From Paenibacillus dendritiformis (GTDB lineage: Bacteria > Bacillota > Bacilli > Paenibacillales > Paenibacillaceae): 64,000 nucleotides of DNA. The translations under genes were made by a program, and so were the position numbers. Positions within the stretch are counted from its first letter, which is position 1. Every line of letters starts with the position of its first letter. The notes under the pieces are model-generated. The model had not been told where the DNA came from and ran no database searches. It saw nothing but the letters and a program-made list of their open reading frames with translations. The stretch is from the NCBI RefSeq assembly GCF_945605565.1, contig NZ_OX216966.1:4456001-4520000 (forward strand), read 5' to 3'. This document shows, one piece after another, positions 15,688 through 24,396 of the stretch.

Positions 15688-16281
15688 TCAGCAGGTATCC
15701 AGGTGAAGCCGATCCAGATTGCTGCGAAAATAATTGAATCCGGAATATACCGTCATGCCGACCGCTGCGGCCATCACGCCGTAATCGATCAAGCCGTGAA
15801 GCTGTGAAGGCAGCGGCATTCGGCTGTTCACCATGACGATAACGACAGCGGCAACCTGCAGCACCAGCTTCCATTTGCCGTACCGGTCTGCAGCGAGAGC
15901 AATGCCTTGCGCCGAAGCGACAATGCGAAGCCCGGTCACGATGATCTCCCTGCCAATGATGATGACCGCCATCCAGGATGGAATCAGATGATGCTGCACG
16001 AGCATTATGAGCGCGGCCGAGATGAGCAGCTTATCTGCCAGCGGATCCAGCAGCTTGCCGAGATTCGTAATCTGATTGTATTTACGCGCCACATACCCGT
16101 CCAATTTGTCCGTCGCCGAAGCCAGCACGAATAGCAGCACAGCCACCTCGGCGCCATGCTCATTAGCGAAGCGGAGCATAGGGGCTTCAGCAACCATCCA
16201 ATCCGGGTAAGTCTGATAGAACAGCAGAAATAGCGGAATCAAACCTATTCTTGCCAGCGTAATACGATTGGCCAGATTCAT
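15688..16281 (-). CDS. pgsA: CDP-diacylglycerol--glycerol-3-phosphate 3-phosphatidyltransferase
   Basis: 197 residues, integral membrane, with four or more hydrophobic helices. The CDP-alcohol phosphotransferase signature runs through TDKLDGYVARK and GKLLDPLADK, with all three Asp residues and the correct spacing. The enzyme makes phosphatidylglycerol phosphate, the committed step to phosphatidylglycerol and cardiolipin. The C-terminus is a little longer than usual. Neighbours are not lipid genes, so this may be a second copy rather than the main one near recA. Confidence 0.92.
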   Translation of the reverse strand: MNLANRITLARIGLIPLFLLFYQTYPDWMVAEAPMLRFANEHGAEVAVLLFVLASATDKLDGYVARKYNQITNLGKLLDPLADKLLISAALIMLVQHHLIPSWMAVIIIGREIIVTGLRIVASAQGIALAADRYGKWKLVLQVAAVVIVMVNSRMPLPSQLHGLIDYGVMAAAVGMTVYSGFNYFRSNLDRLHLDTC

Positions 16282-16341
16282 GGCGCTCCCCTCGCCTTTC
16301 CCTACATGGATTCGCGCAATCTGCGCAGTGCCATCCTATTT

Positions 16342-16755
16342 TCACCGGATAACTCCCAACAATTTTTGTTCAATATCGAATTGTTCAGGGTCGCTTTTGA
16401 TATACACGATGCGTATATTGCTGACGCCAATCTTCATTGGAGGACTCATCATCTCGATCTCATTCAGCGCATTATGCAAATCCGGGGCAGCCTTGTTCGC
16501 GGCCCGATCATCTTCATACTCAAAGAGATAGACCACATCATCGCTGTCTACTATGCGAAAAGCCTCTTGGTTGACGGCCCCCTTCGATATCAACGGATCG
16601 GGAAGGTCAATCGGCTGCAAGGACAATCCTTCCGCATCCATGTTGTTCTTGACCTGCTCGATCGTATGATAAGGTACGGCGCGCTCCTGGACGCTGCAGC
16701 CTGATAGCTGGATCAGAAGGAGACCGGCCCCGACGATATAACCTAAAGTTCTCAT
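16342..16755 (-). CDS. Small lipoprotein, function unknown
   Basis: 137 residues. The N-terminal signal ends in the lipobox QLSGCSV. The mature part is a soluble domain without recognised motifs, alternating acidic and hydrophobic segments (FRIVDSDDVVYLFEYED). It lies 30 bases downstream of the small membrane-protein gene at 16786-16959 and likely shares its transcript. Confidence 0.7.
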   Translation of the reverse strand: MRTLGYIVGAGLLLIQLSGCSVQERAVPYHTIEQVKNNMDAEGLSLQPIDLPDPLISKGAVNQEAFRIVDSDDVVYLFEYEDDRAANKAAPDLHNALNEIEMMSPPMKIGVSNIRIVYIKSDPEQFDIEQKLLGVIR

Positions 16756-16785
16756 CGCTTCTCCTTCCTCTTCACTTTGTTCATT

Positions 16786-16959
16786 CTACCCGTTCCCCGC
16801 ACTAAGAAATTGTACAAGTCCGATCAAGAACATCAAGCCAAAAATCCCGACAATGATCCAGAGCGCGTAATAGCTTCCTCTCCTCGGCCGTTGCTTCAGT
16901 TGGGCTTCCACATCCGTAAGCCTCCGCTTTAGTTCTTCGATTTCCTTATCCACGTTCAT
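16786..16959 (-). CDS. Small membrane protein with N-terminal coiled coil
   Basis: 57 residues beginning MNVDKEIEELKRRLTDVE. The first 25 residues form a charged coiled coil, and residues 32-52 form a single hydrophobic helix (ALWIIVGIFGLMFLIGLVQF) ending with a short tail. The ATG at 16959 follows GAGGAGGAACAACG and overlaps the HIT gene's stop by 14 bases, which supports real, coupled translation. Function unknown; it could be an anchoring or scaffold peptide. Confidence 0.72.
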   Translation of the reverse strand: MNVDKEIEELKRRLTDVEAQLKQRPRRGSYYALWIIVGIFGLMFLIGLVQFLSAGNG

Positions 16960-17458
16960 CGTTGTTCCTCCTCTCCTTTGACTCCGCCAATTCCCGCAAG
17001 CCTTGCCGCAATGTCTCGATGCCCTTCAGCACATGCTGGCGGTTCGCTTCGTCATTCCGCTCATCTCTCGCATGCCGCAATACGGGACGCAGCGATTCGA
17101 CCGAACGCCCGAAGGCCTGCATCCATTCATAGCGCGGCACCATCCATAAATGGAAATGATGCGTCGTATCCTCATTGTAGAAATAGTAGACCGATTGAAT
17201 CTGCATCTGTTGCCGCTGCACCGTCCGTATGTTGTGGACGAAAGTGATGTAATCCGACCGCTCTTCCGCCGTCATCTCGTCCAGGCCGTAGAAATGCCTT
17301 TTGGCGGCGACGATGACGAGCCCCGGTATCGGATAAGCGACATCTTGATGCGCATGGAAATGCTCGGTCTCCGCAATCGTTCCCCCATGAGGTTGGATCT
17401 GTCCGTTCGTGAGGGCGCAGCTTAAGCATTCCGCCTCAATCGTGCGGCCGTCGGCCAA
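16946..17458 (-). CDS. HIT-family nucleotide-binding hydrolase
   Basis: 170 residues. The histidine triad appears as THHFHLWMVP near residue 110, and the N-terminus has ECLSCALTNGQ like many Firmicute HIT proteins. The HIT fold hydrolyses nucleotide phosphoramidates or dinucleotides. No ATG lies near the expected N-terminus; TTG at 17458 with AGGAAGAG upstream is the best start. The C-terminal 45 residues are charged and helical. Overlap with the small membrane protein suggests an operon of HIT, small membrane protein and lipoprotein. Confidence 0.82.
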   Translation of the reverse strand: MADGRTIEAECLSCALTNGQIQPHGGTIAETEHFHAHQDVAYPIPGLVIVAAKRHFYGLDEMTAEERSDYITFVHNIRTVQRQQMQIQSVYYFYNEDTTHHFHLWMVPRYEWMQAFGRSVESLRPVLRHARDERNDEANRQHVLKGIETLRQGLRELAESKERRNNDERG

Positions 17459-17860
17459 TGTAATCGCTCTTCCTATGACACCATCTCCCCATCCTGTTCC
17501 AGTTCCTGCAGATCAATTCATCCAGATCAAGCTGTAATGGTAAATACGTCCAAATGGCTAAATCGGTTCCAATCTTCTTCCATCATAACTAAAAAACGCC
17601 TCGCCTGTCAGCATATTCGCGTCTCGCTCCACACTGCCTGCGACTCAGGGCGAACCTCCCGCTTCTGAGCATTGCACCACTCTCCCATTCCGTCAGGGCT
17701 CTGGTGCTTCCGCTCTTTGTGTCACTCTCCCTTCGAATCAGGCTACCTCCTTGACCATCCGTCCTGAGCATATTTGCATCTTTGTTCACCACAAAAACAA
17801 GTGCCCTTCAATGGCTCAACTCTACATCTGATTCATCGATACCTGACTGTTCCGCTCTTT
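17459..17860. other. Intergenic region with degenerate inverted repeat copies
   Basis: No supported gene. Two degenerate copies of a CTCCC...TCAGG module (about 17675-17697 and 17721-17742) match in reverse orientation the tandem repeats that follow at 17861. A 67-codon frame here lacks a ribosome site and is not called. Confidence 0.5.
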
Positions 17861-18035
17861 CCTGATTCACGGGGAGATTGCTTATAAGAACCTCCAAGCA
17901 CCCGGCCTCCTGACGTACGGGGAGATTGCTTATAAGGAACTGTTAAGCACCGGACGTCCTGATTCACGGTGAGCGTGATCGTAAGAGAATCCGGACAGAT
18001 TCCCTGACTCAAGGGGAGATTCGATATAAGACAAG
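17861..18035 (+). repeat. Degenerate tandem repeat, about 48-bp unit, four copies
   Basis: Units begin near 17861, 17909, 17958 and 18003. The first two share CCTGA...ACGGGGAGATTGCTTATAAG almost exactly; the last two are more decayed. Reverse-oriented relatives occur at 17675-17742 and at 36048-36146, so this is a dispersed intergenic family. Confidence 0.8.
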
Positions 18036-18093
18036 CTGCCCCTATTAATTCCCCATCGGAAGATGCACTCCACTCGGAGCAAACGCATAAAGA

Positions 18094-18123
18094 CCCCGAA
18101 CAACGGTTATCCGTTATTCAGGG
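18094..18123 (-). terminator. Terminator of the gnt operon
   Basis: A 13-bp stem with G-T pairs and a 4-base loop, followed on the minus strand by TCTTTAT, lies 44 bases after the gntK stop. Confidence 0.75.
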
Positions 18124-18166
18124 CCTGTTTTGATCAAATCATTTTATTGCTTGCATGGGCGACCGG

Positions 18167-19714
18167 TTACGCCTCCAGCCATTTTCTCTGGAGCCGGGCG
18201 ATCGCTTCGTATTCTTCCTCCAGCTTGCGGAAGATGGAGATATAAATCGGCAGCAATTCATGATATATGGCGGCATTCTCAGGGATGGGCTGATGCTTGT
18301 GCGTGGACCCGACCATGCCGGACACCACCCCCAAGGAATCAGCCCTTCCGGTCGCATATAAGCCGAGCACGACAGCGCCGAGACAAGAGCTCTCGAAGCT
18401 CTCGGGCACGACGACCTCCTGATCGAATATATCCGCCATCATCTGCCGCCACAGGGCCGAGCGGGCGAAGCCGCCGGTCGCATGGATTTTGCGCGGACGT
18501 CCCATCTGCTCCTCCATCGCCAGCAGCACCGTATACAAATTGAAAATAACGCCTTCGAGTACAGCCCGGATCATATGCTCCTTCCGGTGATGCATCGTCA
18601 AGCCGAAGAAGGAGCCGCGCGCATTCGGGTTCCAGAGCGGCGCCCGCTCTCCGGTCAGATACGGATGGAAGAGCAATCCGTCTGCCCCCGGTCTTACTTG
18701 CTCTGCTATCTTCGTCAGCAGATCATAGGAATCAATGCCAAGCCGCTTCGCTGCCTCGACCTCCGAAGCCGCCAACTCATCCCGTACCCAGCGGAACAGC
18801 ATCCCGCCGTTATTGACCGGGCCGCCGATAACCCAATGCTTGTCCGTCAGGGCGTAACAAAAAATTCTTCCCTTCGGATCGGTTACCGGATGATCGACGA
18901 CCGTGCGAATCGCGCCGCTCGTGCCGATCGTCGCTGCGACGACGCCCGGCTCAATCGCATTGACCCCCAGATTGGAGAGAACGCCGTCACTTGCTCCCAC
19001 GATCCCGGGCGTAGAGGCGGCGATTCCCATTGCATCTGCATAGGCCGCATTCATATTCGTCAACTGGTAGGTTGTCGGCACGAGCGTCGACAGCTTCGCC
19101 GGAGAGATGCCGGCAAGCTGCAGCGCCTCTTCATCCCAGTCCAGCTGTGCCAGGTTCAGCATGCCGGTAGCCGAAGCAATCGAATAGTCGACCACATATT
19201 CGCCGAACAGCTTGGCGATAACATACTCTTTGATAGAGATGAATTTATACGTTTTGTCGAACAGCTCCGGCTCTTCATGACGCATCCACATCAGCTTCGT
19301 AAGCGGAGACATCGGATGAATCGGAGTTCCCGTGCGCAAGTACAAGTCATGTCCGACCTGTTCCCGCTTCAGCCGCGCGGCATATTCGCCGCTCCGGTTA
19401 TCCGCCCAGGTAATGCAGGGCGTAAGCGGTCTGCCTTCGGCATCGACAGCGATCACGCTGTGCATCGCCGAACTGAAGGAGAGGAACAGAATGTCGTCCG
19501 ATCCGGCTTCGCTCTCCGACATAGCCTGGCGGACGGAACGGAGGACCGCCTGGAAGATTCGCTCGGAATCCTGCTCGGCGATCGTCGAATTCGGCGTGTA
19601 CAGGGGGTATTCCTCGCTTCCCCTGGCGACCGCTTGGCCGTTCTCCTCGAACAAGACCGCCTTGGTGCTCGTCGTCCCCATATCGATGCCGATCATGTAC
19701 TTTTTACTGCTCAT
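18167..19714 (-). CDS. gntK: Gluconokinase (FGGY family)
   Basis: 515 residues of the FGGY carbohydrate kinase family. The N-terminal phosphate loop YMIGIDMGTTSTKAVLF, DGVLSNLG, the GTSGAIR ATP-binding segment and GGFARSALWRQMMADIF are present. It phosphorylates gluconate to 6-phosphogluconate, consistent with the gnd, gntR and gntP neighbours. The ATG at 19714 has AAGGTAG five bases upstream and matches the usual N-terminus; an ATG eight codons earlier is possible. It is the last gene of the gnt cluster, 34 bases after gntP. Confidence 0.94.
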   Translation of the reverse strand: MSSKKYMIGIDMGTTSTKAVLFEENGQAVARGSEEYPLYTPNSTIAEQDSERIFQAVLRSVRQAMSESEAGSDDILFLSFSSAMHSVIAVDAEGRPLTPCITWADNRSGEYAARLKREQVGHDLYLRTGTPIHPMSPLTKLMWMRHEEPELFDKTYKFISIKEYVIAKLFGEYVVDYSIASATGMLNLAQLDWDEEALQLAGISPAKLSTLVPTTYQLTNMNAAYADAMGIAASTPGIVGASDGVLSNLGVNAIEPGVVAATIGTSGAIRTVVDHPVTDPKGRIFCYALTDKHWVIGGPVNNGGMLFRWVRDELAASEVEAAKRLGIDSYDLLTKIAEQVRPGADGLLFHPYLTGERAPLWNPNARGSFFGLTMHHRKEHMIRAVLEGVIFNLYTVLLAMEEQMGRPRKIHATGGFARSALWRQMMADIFDQEVVVPESFESSCLGAVVLGLYATGRADSLGVVSGMVGSTHKHQPIPENAAIYHELLPIYISIFRKLEEEYEAIARLQRKWLEA

Positions 19715-19748
19715 AGGTACTACCTTCTTTCCCGTCATTCTCCTGCTC

Positions 19749-21110
19749 TTATACCACTGTACTGAGGAGGAGTATAAAAATCAATCCGACCACCGACAGC
19801 ACGGTCTCCATCACGGTCCACGACTTCAATGTCTGTGGTACGGACATATTGAAGAACTCCTTCACCATCCAGAAGCCGGCGTCATTCACATGGGAGAGCA
19901 CAATCGAGCCCGCCCCGGTCGCCAGCACGACCAGTTCCACGTTCACGCCCGGATTCAGCGCCAGCACTGGCGCGACGATGCCGGCCGCCGTCGTCATGGC
20001 GACGGTCGCCGACCCGGTAGCGACGCGGATAAGCGCGGCTACGAACCAGGCGAACAAAATGATATTGATGTTGGCCTGAGTGGCCATGGCAGCGATTGCA
20101 TCCCCAACGCCGCTATTAATCAGCACTTGCTTGAAGGCCCCGCCCCCGCCGATGATCAGAATGATGGTCGCCGTCGGCGCCAGACATTCGCTCGTGAAGC
20201 GGGAGATATCCTCCTTCTTGAAGCCTCTGGCGAAGCCAAGCGAGAAGAACGAGAATACGACCGAGATCAGCAAGGCGATAATCTCATGGCCAATGAACTC
20301 GCAGAATACGGTCCAGCCGCTAACCCCTTCCGGATCGACAATATTCGCAATCGACCCGATCAGCATCAGAATAACCGGCAGCAGAATGGTGAAGAGCGTG
20401 ATGCCGAAGCCAGGCAGCTGGCGCTCGTTCTTCAGCGCGAACTGCTCGGCCAGCTTTGCCGGCGGCTCGACTTGGATACGCTTACCGATGTATTTGCCAA
20501 ATACAGGGCCCGCAATGATCGCCGTCGGCAATCCAATTAACAGCGAGTACAGAATTGTCTTTCCGAGATCGGCCTGATAGGCATCAATCGCGATCATCGG
20601 CGCGGGATGCGGCGGAACAAGCCCATGCACGGTGGACAGGCCGGCCAGAATCGGAATCCCGATTTGCAGAAGCGACATTTTCGTTTTGCGTGCGACAGTG
20701 AACACGATAGGAATCAACAGAATGACCCCGACTTCGAAGAATACGGGGATCCCGACAATAAATCCGACGACCATCATCGCCCAGTGGACACGCTTCTCAC
20801 CGAACTTGTCAACCAGCGTAGACGCAATCTGTTCCGCGCCCCCGGATTCCGCCATCATTTTGCCGAGCATCGTCCCGAGCGCGATAACGATCGCAATCGT
20901 GCCCAGCGTTCCGCCCAAGCCGCTCGTGATGGACTTTACGACTTCAAGCGGCTGCATGCCAGTCAGCAGACCGAGCAGCAGCGAAGACAGAAGCAGGGTG
21001 ACAAACGGATTCCATTTGAATTTGGCAATGAACACAATAAGAAACACGATCGCAACCAGTGTCCATAGCAGCAGGGTTACATTGTGGCTTAATCCGAATA
21101 TCGTACTCAT
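19749..21110 (-). CDS. gntP: Gluconate permease
   Basis: 453 residues with about 12 hydrophobic segments, of the GntP family. LGTMLGKMMAESGGAEQIA and VHGLVPPHPAPM are characteristic. It imports gluconate with protons for the kinase encoded next. The ATG at 21110 follows a GGAGGG site. A GntR-like half-palindromic operator lies upstream at 21169-21188, so gntP-gntK may have their own regulated promoter besides read-through from gnd-gntR. Confidence 0.95.
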   Translation of the reverse strand: MSTIFGLSHNVTLLLWTLVAIVFLIVFIAKFKWNPFVTLLLSSLLLGLLTGMQPLEVVKSITSGLGGTLGTIAIVIALGTMLGKMMAESGGAEQIASTLVDKFGEKRVHWAMMVVGFIVGIPVFFEVGVILLIPIVFTVARKTKMSLLQIGIPILAGLSTVHGLVPPHPAPMIAIDAYQADLGKTILYSLLIGLPTAIIAGPVFGKYIGKRIQVEPPAKLAEQFALKNERQLPGFGITLFTILLPVILMLIGSIANIVDPEGVSGWTVFCEFIGHEIIALLISVVFSFFSLGFARGFKKEDISRFTSECLAPTATIILIIGGGGAFKQVLINSGVGDAIAAMATQANINIILFAWFVAALIRVATGSATVAMTTAAGIVAPVLALNPGVNVELVVLATGAGSIVLSHVNDAGFWMVKEFFNMSVPQTLKSWTVMETVLSVVGLIFILLLSTVV

Positions 21111-21168
21111 GTTGCAGAACCCTCCCTTAAACCATACCTAACCTTGTTAACATGCCCCAAATCATGAT

Positions 21169-21188
21169 GTATACTTGTCGACAACTTT
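21169..21188 (-). promoter_or_regulatory. gntR-box: GntR-type operator between gntR and gntP
   Basis: ATACTTGTCGACAACT with a perfect TTGTCGACAA core (21175-21184) resembles the B. subtilis GntR site ATACTTGTATACAAGTAT, known from that system. Confidence 0.55.
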
Positions 21189-21225
21189 GGCGGACAGAAG
21201 CCCGATATCGGCTTCCCTGATCCCC

Positions 21226-21900
21226 CTATTGCGGCAAGCTAATATGAAGCGTCCGGCGCGAATCCGCGAAATAGGCTTGAACCACCTGCTGTATTTTGTT
21301 CGAGTCTTTGGATTCCAGGCCCCGCACAATGGTCCGATGCTTCTCGATGACGGTACGCAGCTTATCCTCTCCCTCAGAGAAGATTTCCTCCGTCGTAATC
21401 AGCAGGACTGTCATCACAATTTGGCGGATGCTTGTCCACAGATGCATAATGCGGTTATGCTCCGCCGCCGCGATAATCGCTTCGTGAAAAGACAAATCCT
21501 GAAAAGCGAAATCGGTGACATCACGATACTTCACAGCCAGCTCCATCTTATCGATGATCTGATTCAGCTTCACGATAAGCCGCTCCTGATCCGCACGGGC
21601 CAGCCTCTGCTGTACGAAGCTCTCGATCAGGAACCGGACATCATACAGCTCCTCGACATCCTTCATGCTGAGGCCGAGCACGACCGCGCCCATCCGTTCC
21701 AGCCGGATAAGACCTTCGTTAGATAACGTTTTCAACGCTTCGCGGACCGGCGATCGGCTCGTACCGAAGTCGGCAGCGACTCGGTTCTCCGAGATGATCT
21801 CGCCGGGCTTTACCGTTCCATTTATAATGTGCAAACGCAGCTCGCAGGCGATCGACTCCCCAAGGGAAGCGCCCTGCAGCCATTCTTGTGGATATTGCAT
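21226..21900 (-). CDS. gntR: Gluconate operon repressor, GntR/FadR family
   Basis: 224 residues. The winged helix has IISENRVAADFGTSRSPVREALKTLSNEGLI; the C-terminal FCD ligand domain follows, with LSFHEAIIAAAEHNRI metal/ligand residues. In B. subtilis GntR is released from its operator by gluconate. The two sites nearby (22946-22964 and 21169-21188) fit that recognition sequence, implying autoregulation. It lies between gnd and gntP on the same strand. Confidence 0.93.
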   Translation of the reverse strand: MQYPQEWLQGASLGESIACELRLHIINGTVKPGEIISENRVAADFGTSRSPVREALKTLSNEGLIRLERMGAVVLGLSMKDVEELYDVRFLIESFVQQRLARADQERLIVKLNQIIDKMELAVKYRDVTDFAFQDLSFHEAIIAAAEHNRIMHLWTSIRQIVMTVLLITTEEIFSEGEDKLRTVIEKHRTIVRGLESKDSNKIQQVVQAYFADSRRTLHISLPQ

Positions 21901-22016
21901 CGAGCTCCAACTCTCCTAATGAAATAAATAATGTCCCCATGAACTAAACAGATACTTCAAATTCTATCATACATTCACCGGGATATTCCATTAGGTTGAT
22001 GCTCGCGCAGGCTTGT

Positions 22017-22916
22017 TCAGCCTTTTTTCTCCACCTGATGCCCGCCGAATTCATTTCTCAGTGCAGCGACCACCTTGCCGTGGAACGTATCCGACTCCAG
22101 CGAACGGTATCTCATGAAGAGAGACATCGCGATGACCGGCGCGCTTGCCTGCAGATCCAATGCCGTCTCCACCGTCCATTTGCCTTCGCCCGAGCTCTGC
22201 ATCACGCCGCGGATGCCTTCAAGACGAGGATCCTTCGCGAATGCATTCTGCGTCAAGTCCATCAGCCAGCTGCGGATGACCGATCCGTTCGACCATACGC
22301 GGGCGACCGATTCATAGTCGAATTCATAATCGCTCTTATCCAACAGTTCGAACCCTTCAGCGATCGATTGCATCATCCCGTACTCAATACCATTGTGGAC
22401 CATTTTCAGGAAATGACCGCTGCCGCTCTTACCCGCATACAAATAGCCTTGTTCGACCGCGATATCCCGAAATAGCGGCTCCAGCAGCTTGAATACCTCT
22501 TCCTTGCCGCCAATCATGAAGCATCCGCCCTGGGCAGCTCCTTCCGTGCCGCCCGATGTGCCTACATCCATATAATGAATGCCATGCTGCTCCAGCTTCT
22601 CGCCGCGGGCAACGGATTGCTTGTAATGCGAATTGCCTCCGTCAATGACAATGTCGCCCTGCGTCAGCATCGGAATCAGTGTCGCGATGACGTCATCCAC
22701 GATTCCGCCAGCCGGGACCATCATCCACACGATCTTCGGCGACGGCAGCTTCGACACCAGCTCTTCAATCGTATCGGCTGCAATCGCTCCCAATTCCGCC
22801 GCCTTGTGCCGCGGCTCCGAATTCACGTCATATGCCGCAACCTGGTGCCCATGCCGAAGCATGTTGCTTACCAGATTGAATCCCATCTTGCCGAGTCCTA
22901 TCATGCCTATATTCAT
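22017..22916 (-). CDS. gnd: 6-phosphogluconate dehydrogenase, decarboxylating (short, YqeC/GntZ-type)
   Basis: 299 residues, much shorter than the 470-residue pentose-pathway enzyme, as in the YqeC/NAD-preferring group. NIGMIGLGKMGFNLV binds the dinucleotide; IDGGNSHYK, DVGTSGGTEGA and the catalytic GHFLKMVHNGIEYGMMQ follow. It oxidises 6-phosphogluconate to ribulose 5-phosphate, completing the gluconate route with GntK. It is the first gene behind the operon promoter and operator. Confidence 0.93.
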   Translation of the reverse strand: MNIGMIGLGKMGFNLVSNMLRHGHQVAAYDVNSEPRHKAAELGAIAADTIEELVSKLPSPKIVWMMVPAGGIVDDVIATLIPMLTQGDIVIDGGNSHYKQSVARGEKLEQHGIHYMDVGTSGGTEGAAQGGCFMIGGKEEVFKLLEPLFRDIAVEQGYLYAGKSGSGHFLKMVHNGIEYGMMQSIAEGFELLDKSDYEFDYESVARVWSNGSVIRSWLMDLTQNAFAKDPRLEGIRGVMQSSGEGKWTVETALDLQASAPVIAMSLFMRYRSLESDTFHGKVVAALRNEFGGHQVEKKG

Positions 22917-22945
22917 GCTGTTTCTTCACTCCTTGAATTACACTA

Positions 22946-23007
22946 CAAGTATACTTGTATACAACATTTGCAGTTCCTATCTTACCTTGTTCTCGGGAAT
23001 CTGTAAA
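22946..23007 (-). promoter_or_regulatory. gnt operon promoter and GntR operator
   Basis: On the minus strand, -35 TTTACA (23002-23007) and -10 TAAGAT (22979-22984) are 17 bases apart. Two overlapping palindromes, CAAGTATACTTG (22946-22957) and TTGTATACAA (22955-22964), lie just after the expected start and match the known B. subtilis GntR operator almost completely. Confidence 0.78.
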
Positions 23008-23259
23008 GAAGAAATTTGTAAGCGATTTCGATGTACATACTTTGGCCGAATCGGCGACCGAGTATACGCTAGCGATTATCCCCCTCCTCCTTCAACCTTT
23101 TTCCTTAATCTTCTCGAACCCGTTCATGCCAGAAATCTTTCAACCTGCGTAATTCTCCTCTCGTAGTTATTCTCCCTATCCACGCAATCTCCTACAGGGG
23201 AGCACCTTCAGAATTCAATCCAGTATTTCGATCACAATTATTACTGTCACCATATTACC

Positions 23260-23288
23260 TTGACTGTAATAGTAATATGCTGTATGTT
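23260..23288 (+). promoter_or_regulatory. Promoter of the PadR operon
   Basis: -35 TTGACT (23260-23265) and -10 TATGTT (23283-23288) with a 17-base spacer. The surrounding AT-rich sequence has repeated ATTACT/AGTAATAT arms that could be the PadR autoregulatory site. The rest of 22917-23259 shows only the gnt promoter. Confidence 0.6.
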
Positions 23289-23311
23289 ATACCTCAGGAG
23301 GCGATCCTTTG

Positions 23312-23638
23312 GTGAACATGCATATTTCATCCGATTTGCTTCGGGGACACACGGATACCATTATTTTGAAGCTATTGTTGAGCGGGGACAAATACGGGTA
23401 TGAGATTACGAAGCTGGTGCATGCCGGTTCCCATGGTCAATACGAGCTCAAGGAAGCAACGATGTATTCCAGTCTCAAGCGGCTGGAAAAGGAAGGAAAC
23501 ATTACATCCTACTGGGGAGACGAATCCCAAGGCGGGCGGAGAAAGTATTACCGCATCACGGAAAAAGGCAAGCTGACACATGCAACCAATAAACAGAACT
23601 GGGAGCATGCCAAGCAAATTCTCGACATGTTAATTTAA
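23312..23638 (+). CDS. PadR-family transcriptional regulator
   Basis: 108 residues, a PadR winged helix: ILKLLLSGDKYGYEITKL, the LKEATMYSSLKRLEKEGNI recognition region and the GRRKYYRITEKG wing. The start is uncertain: TTG at 23309, GTG at 23312 and ATG at 23318 follow AGGAGG; GTG gives the usual MNMH beginning. It is first in an operon with a HAAS-domain protein, the common partner of PadR regulators, and probably represses its own promoter. Confidence 0.92.
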   Translation: MNMHISSDLLRGHTDTIILKLLLSGDKYGYEITKLVHAGSHGQYELKEATMYSSLKRLEKEGNITSYWGDESQGGRRKYYRITEKGKLTHATNKQNWEHAKQILDMLI

Positions 23639-23656
23639 GAAAGGCAGGGTATTCAT

Positions 23657-24376
23657 ATGACAAACAGAAAATTGGCACAATATGTGGACCGAGTATTTCT
23701 CCCGTATGAGGATGTGGAGCAAGTGAAGGAGTTGAAGGAAGAGCTGCTTCGCGATCTGGAGGACAGACTGGCGGATCTCCGGCGGGAGGGAAACGATGAG
23801 GATGAAGCGTTCCAGATGACGATTGGTTCTATCGGAGATATTTCGGAGCTGATAGACAGCATTCATGATCGGGATGCGATGGTTCAGCTTCAGTCCAAGA
23901 TGAATCTGTCCATGAGCGATCTGCGCCACTCCGATTTCCGGGGGGTGCGCATGCATGACGGCCAATTCAATTACAGCAACCTTCATGGCTCGGATTTCAG
24001 TGAGTCGGATCTGACGCATAGCTCTTTCAAGTGCAGCAACCTGCACAACGCCCTTTTTCACGAAGCGAATCTGACCCGCGCACATTTCTTGAAGTCGAAC
24101 TTGGTCGGCGCACAGTTCAAGGACTGCATATTCAATGACACGAGCTTCAAATCTTCCGATTTATCCGGCGTATGCTTTGATAACGAACGATTTGAGGGCA
24201 CCGTGTTCGACTATGCCGGGTTGAGGAAGACTTCATTCCGGAATGCCGTTTTTCGCAATGTCTCATTTAAAACGGATGTAAAAAAAGCGATATTCGACGG
24301 CGCCGCGATGGACAAAGTAACGTATGCTCTGCTGAAAGGCTATAAAGCGGACCTGTCCAATGTCACGATCATCTAG
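23657..24376 (+). CDS. HAAS-domain protein fused to pentapeptide repeats
   Basis: 239 residues. Residues 1-75 look like the HAAS/DUF1700-type helical domain (LPYEDVEQVKELKEELLRDLEDRL, AFQMTIGSIGDISELID) usually found in membrane partners of PadR. From about 88 to 230 come pentapeptide repeats (NLHGS DFSES DLTHS, NLTRA HFLKS NLVGA), which fold as a quadrilateral beta helix. No membrane segment is seen, so the usual membrane part has been replaced by the repeats. The gene is 18 bases after padR and would be co-regulated. Confidence 0.83.
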   Translation: MTNRKLAQYVDRVFLPYEDVEQVKELKEELLRDLEDRLADLRREGNDEDEAFQMTIGSIGDISELIDSIHDRDAMVQLQSKMNLSMSDLRHSDFRGVRMHDGQFNYSNLHGSDFSESDLTHSSFKCSNLHNALFHEANLTRAHFLKSNLVGAQFKDCIFNDTSFKSSDLSGVCFDNERFEGTVFDYAGLRKTSFRNAVFRNVSFKTDVKKAIFDGAAMDKVTYALLKGYKADLSNVTII

Positions 24377-24396
24377 ATGAAAGGAAGGAGCGGTTC

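Noticed and set aside
17589..17792. 67-codon minus frame in the repeat-rich gap
   Set aside because: Arg/Ser/Gly-rich translation, no ribosome site, and it runs through repeat copies.
17861..18035. Possible CRISPR array (also considered for 36226-36465)
   Set aside because: The whole unit is repeated with decay, there are no unique spacers of even length, and no cas genes are near.
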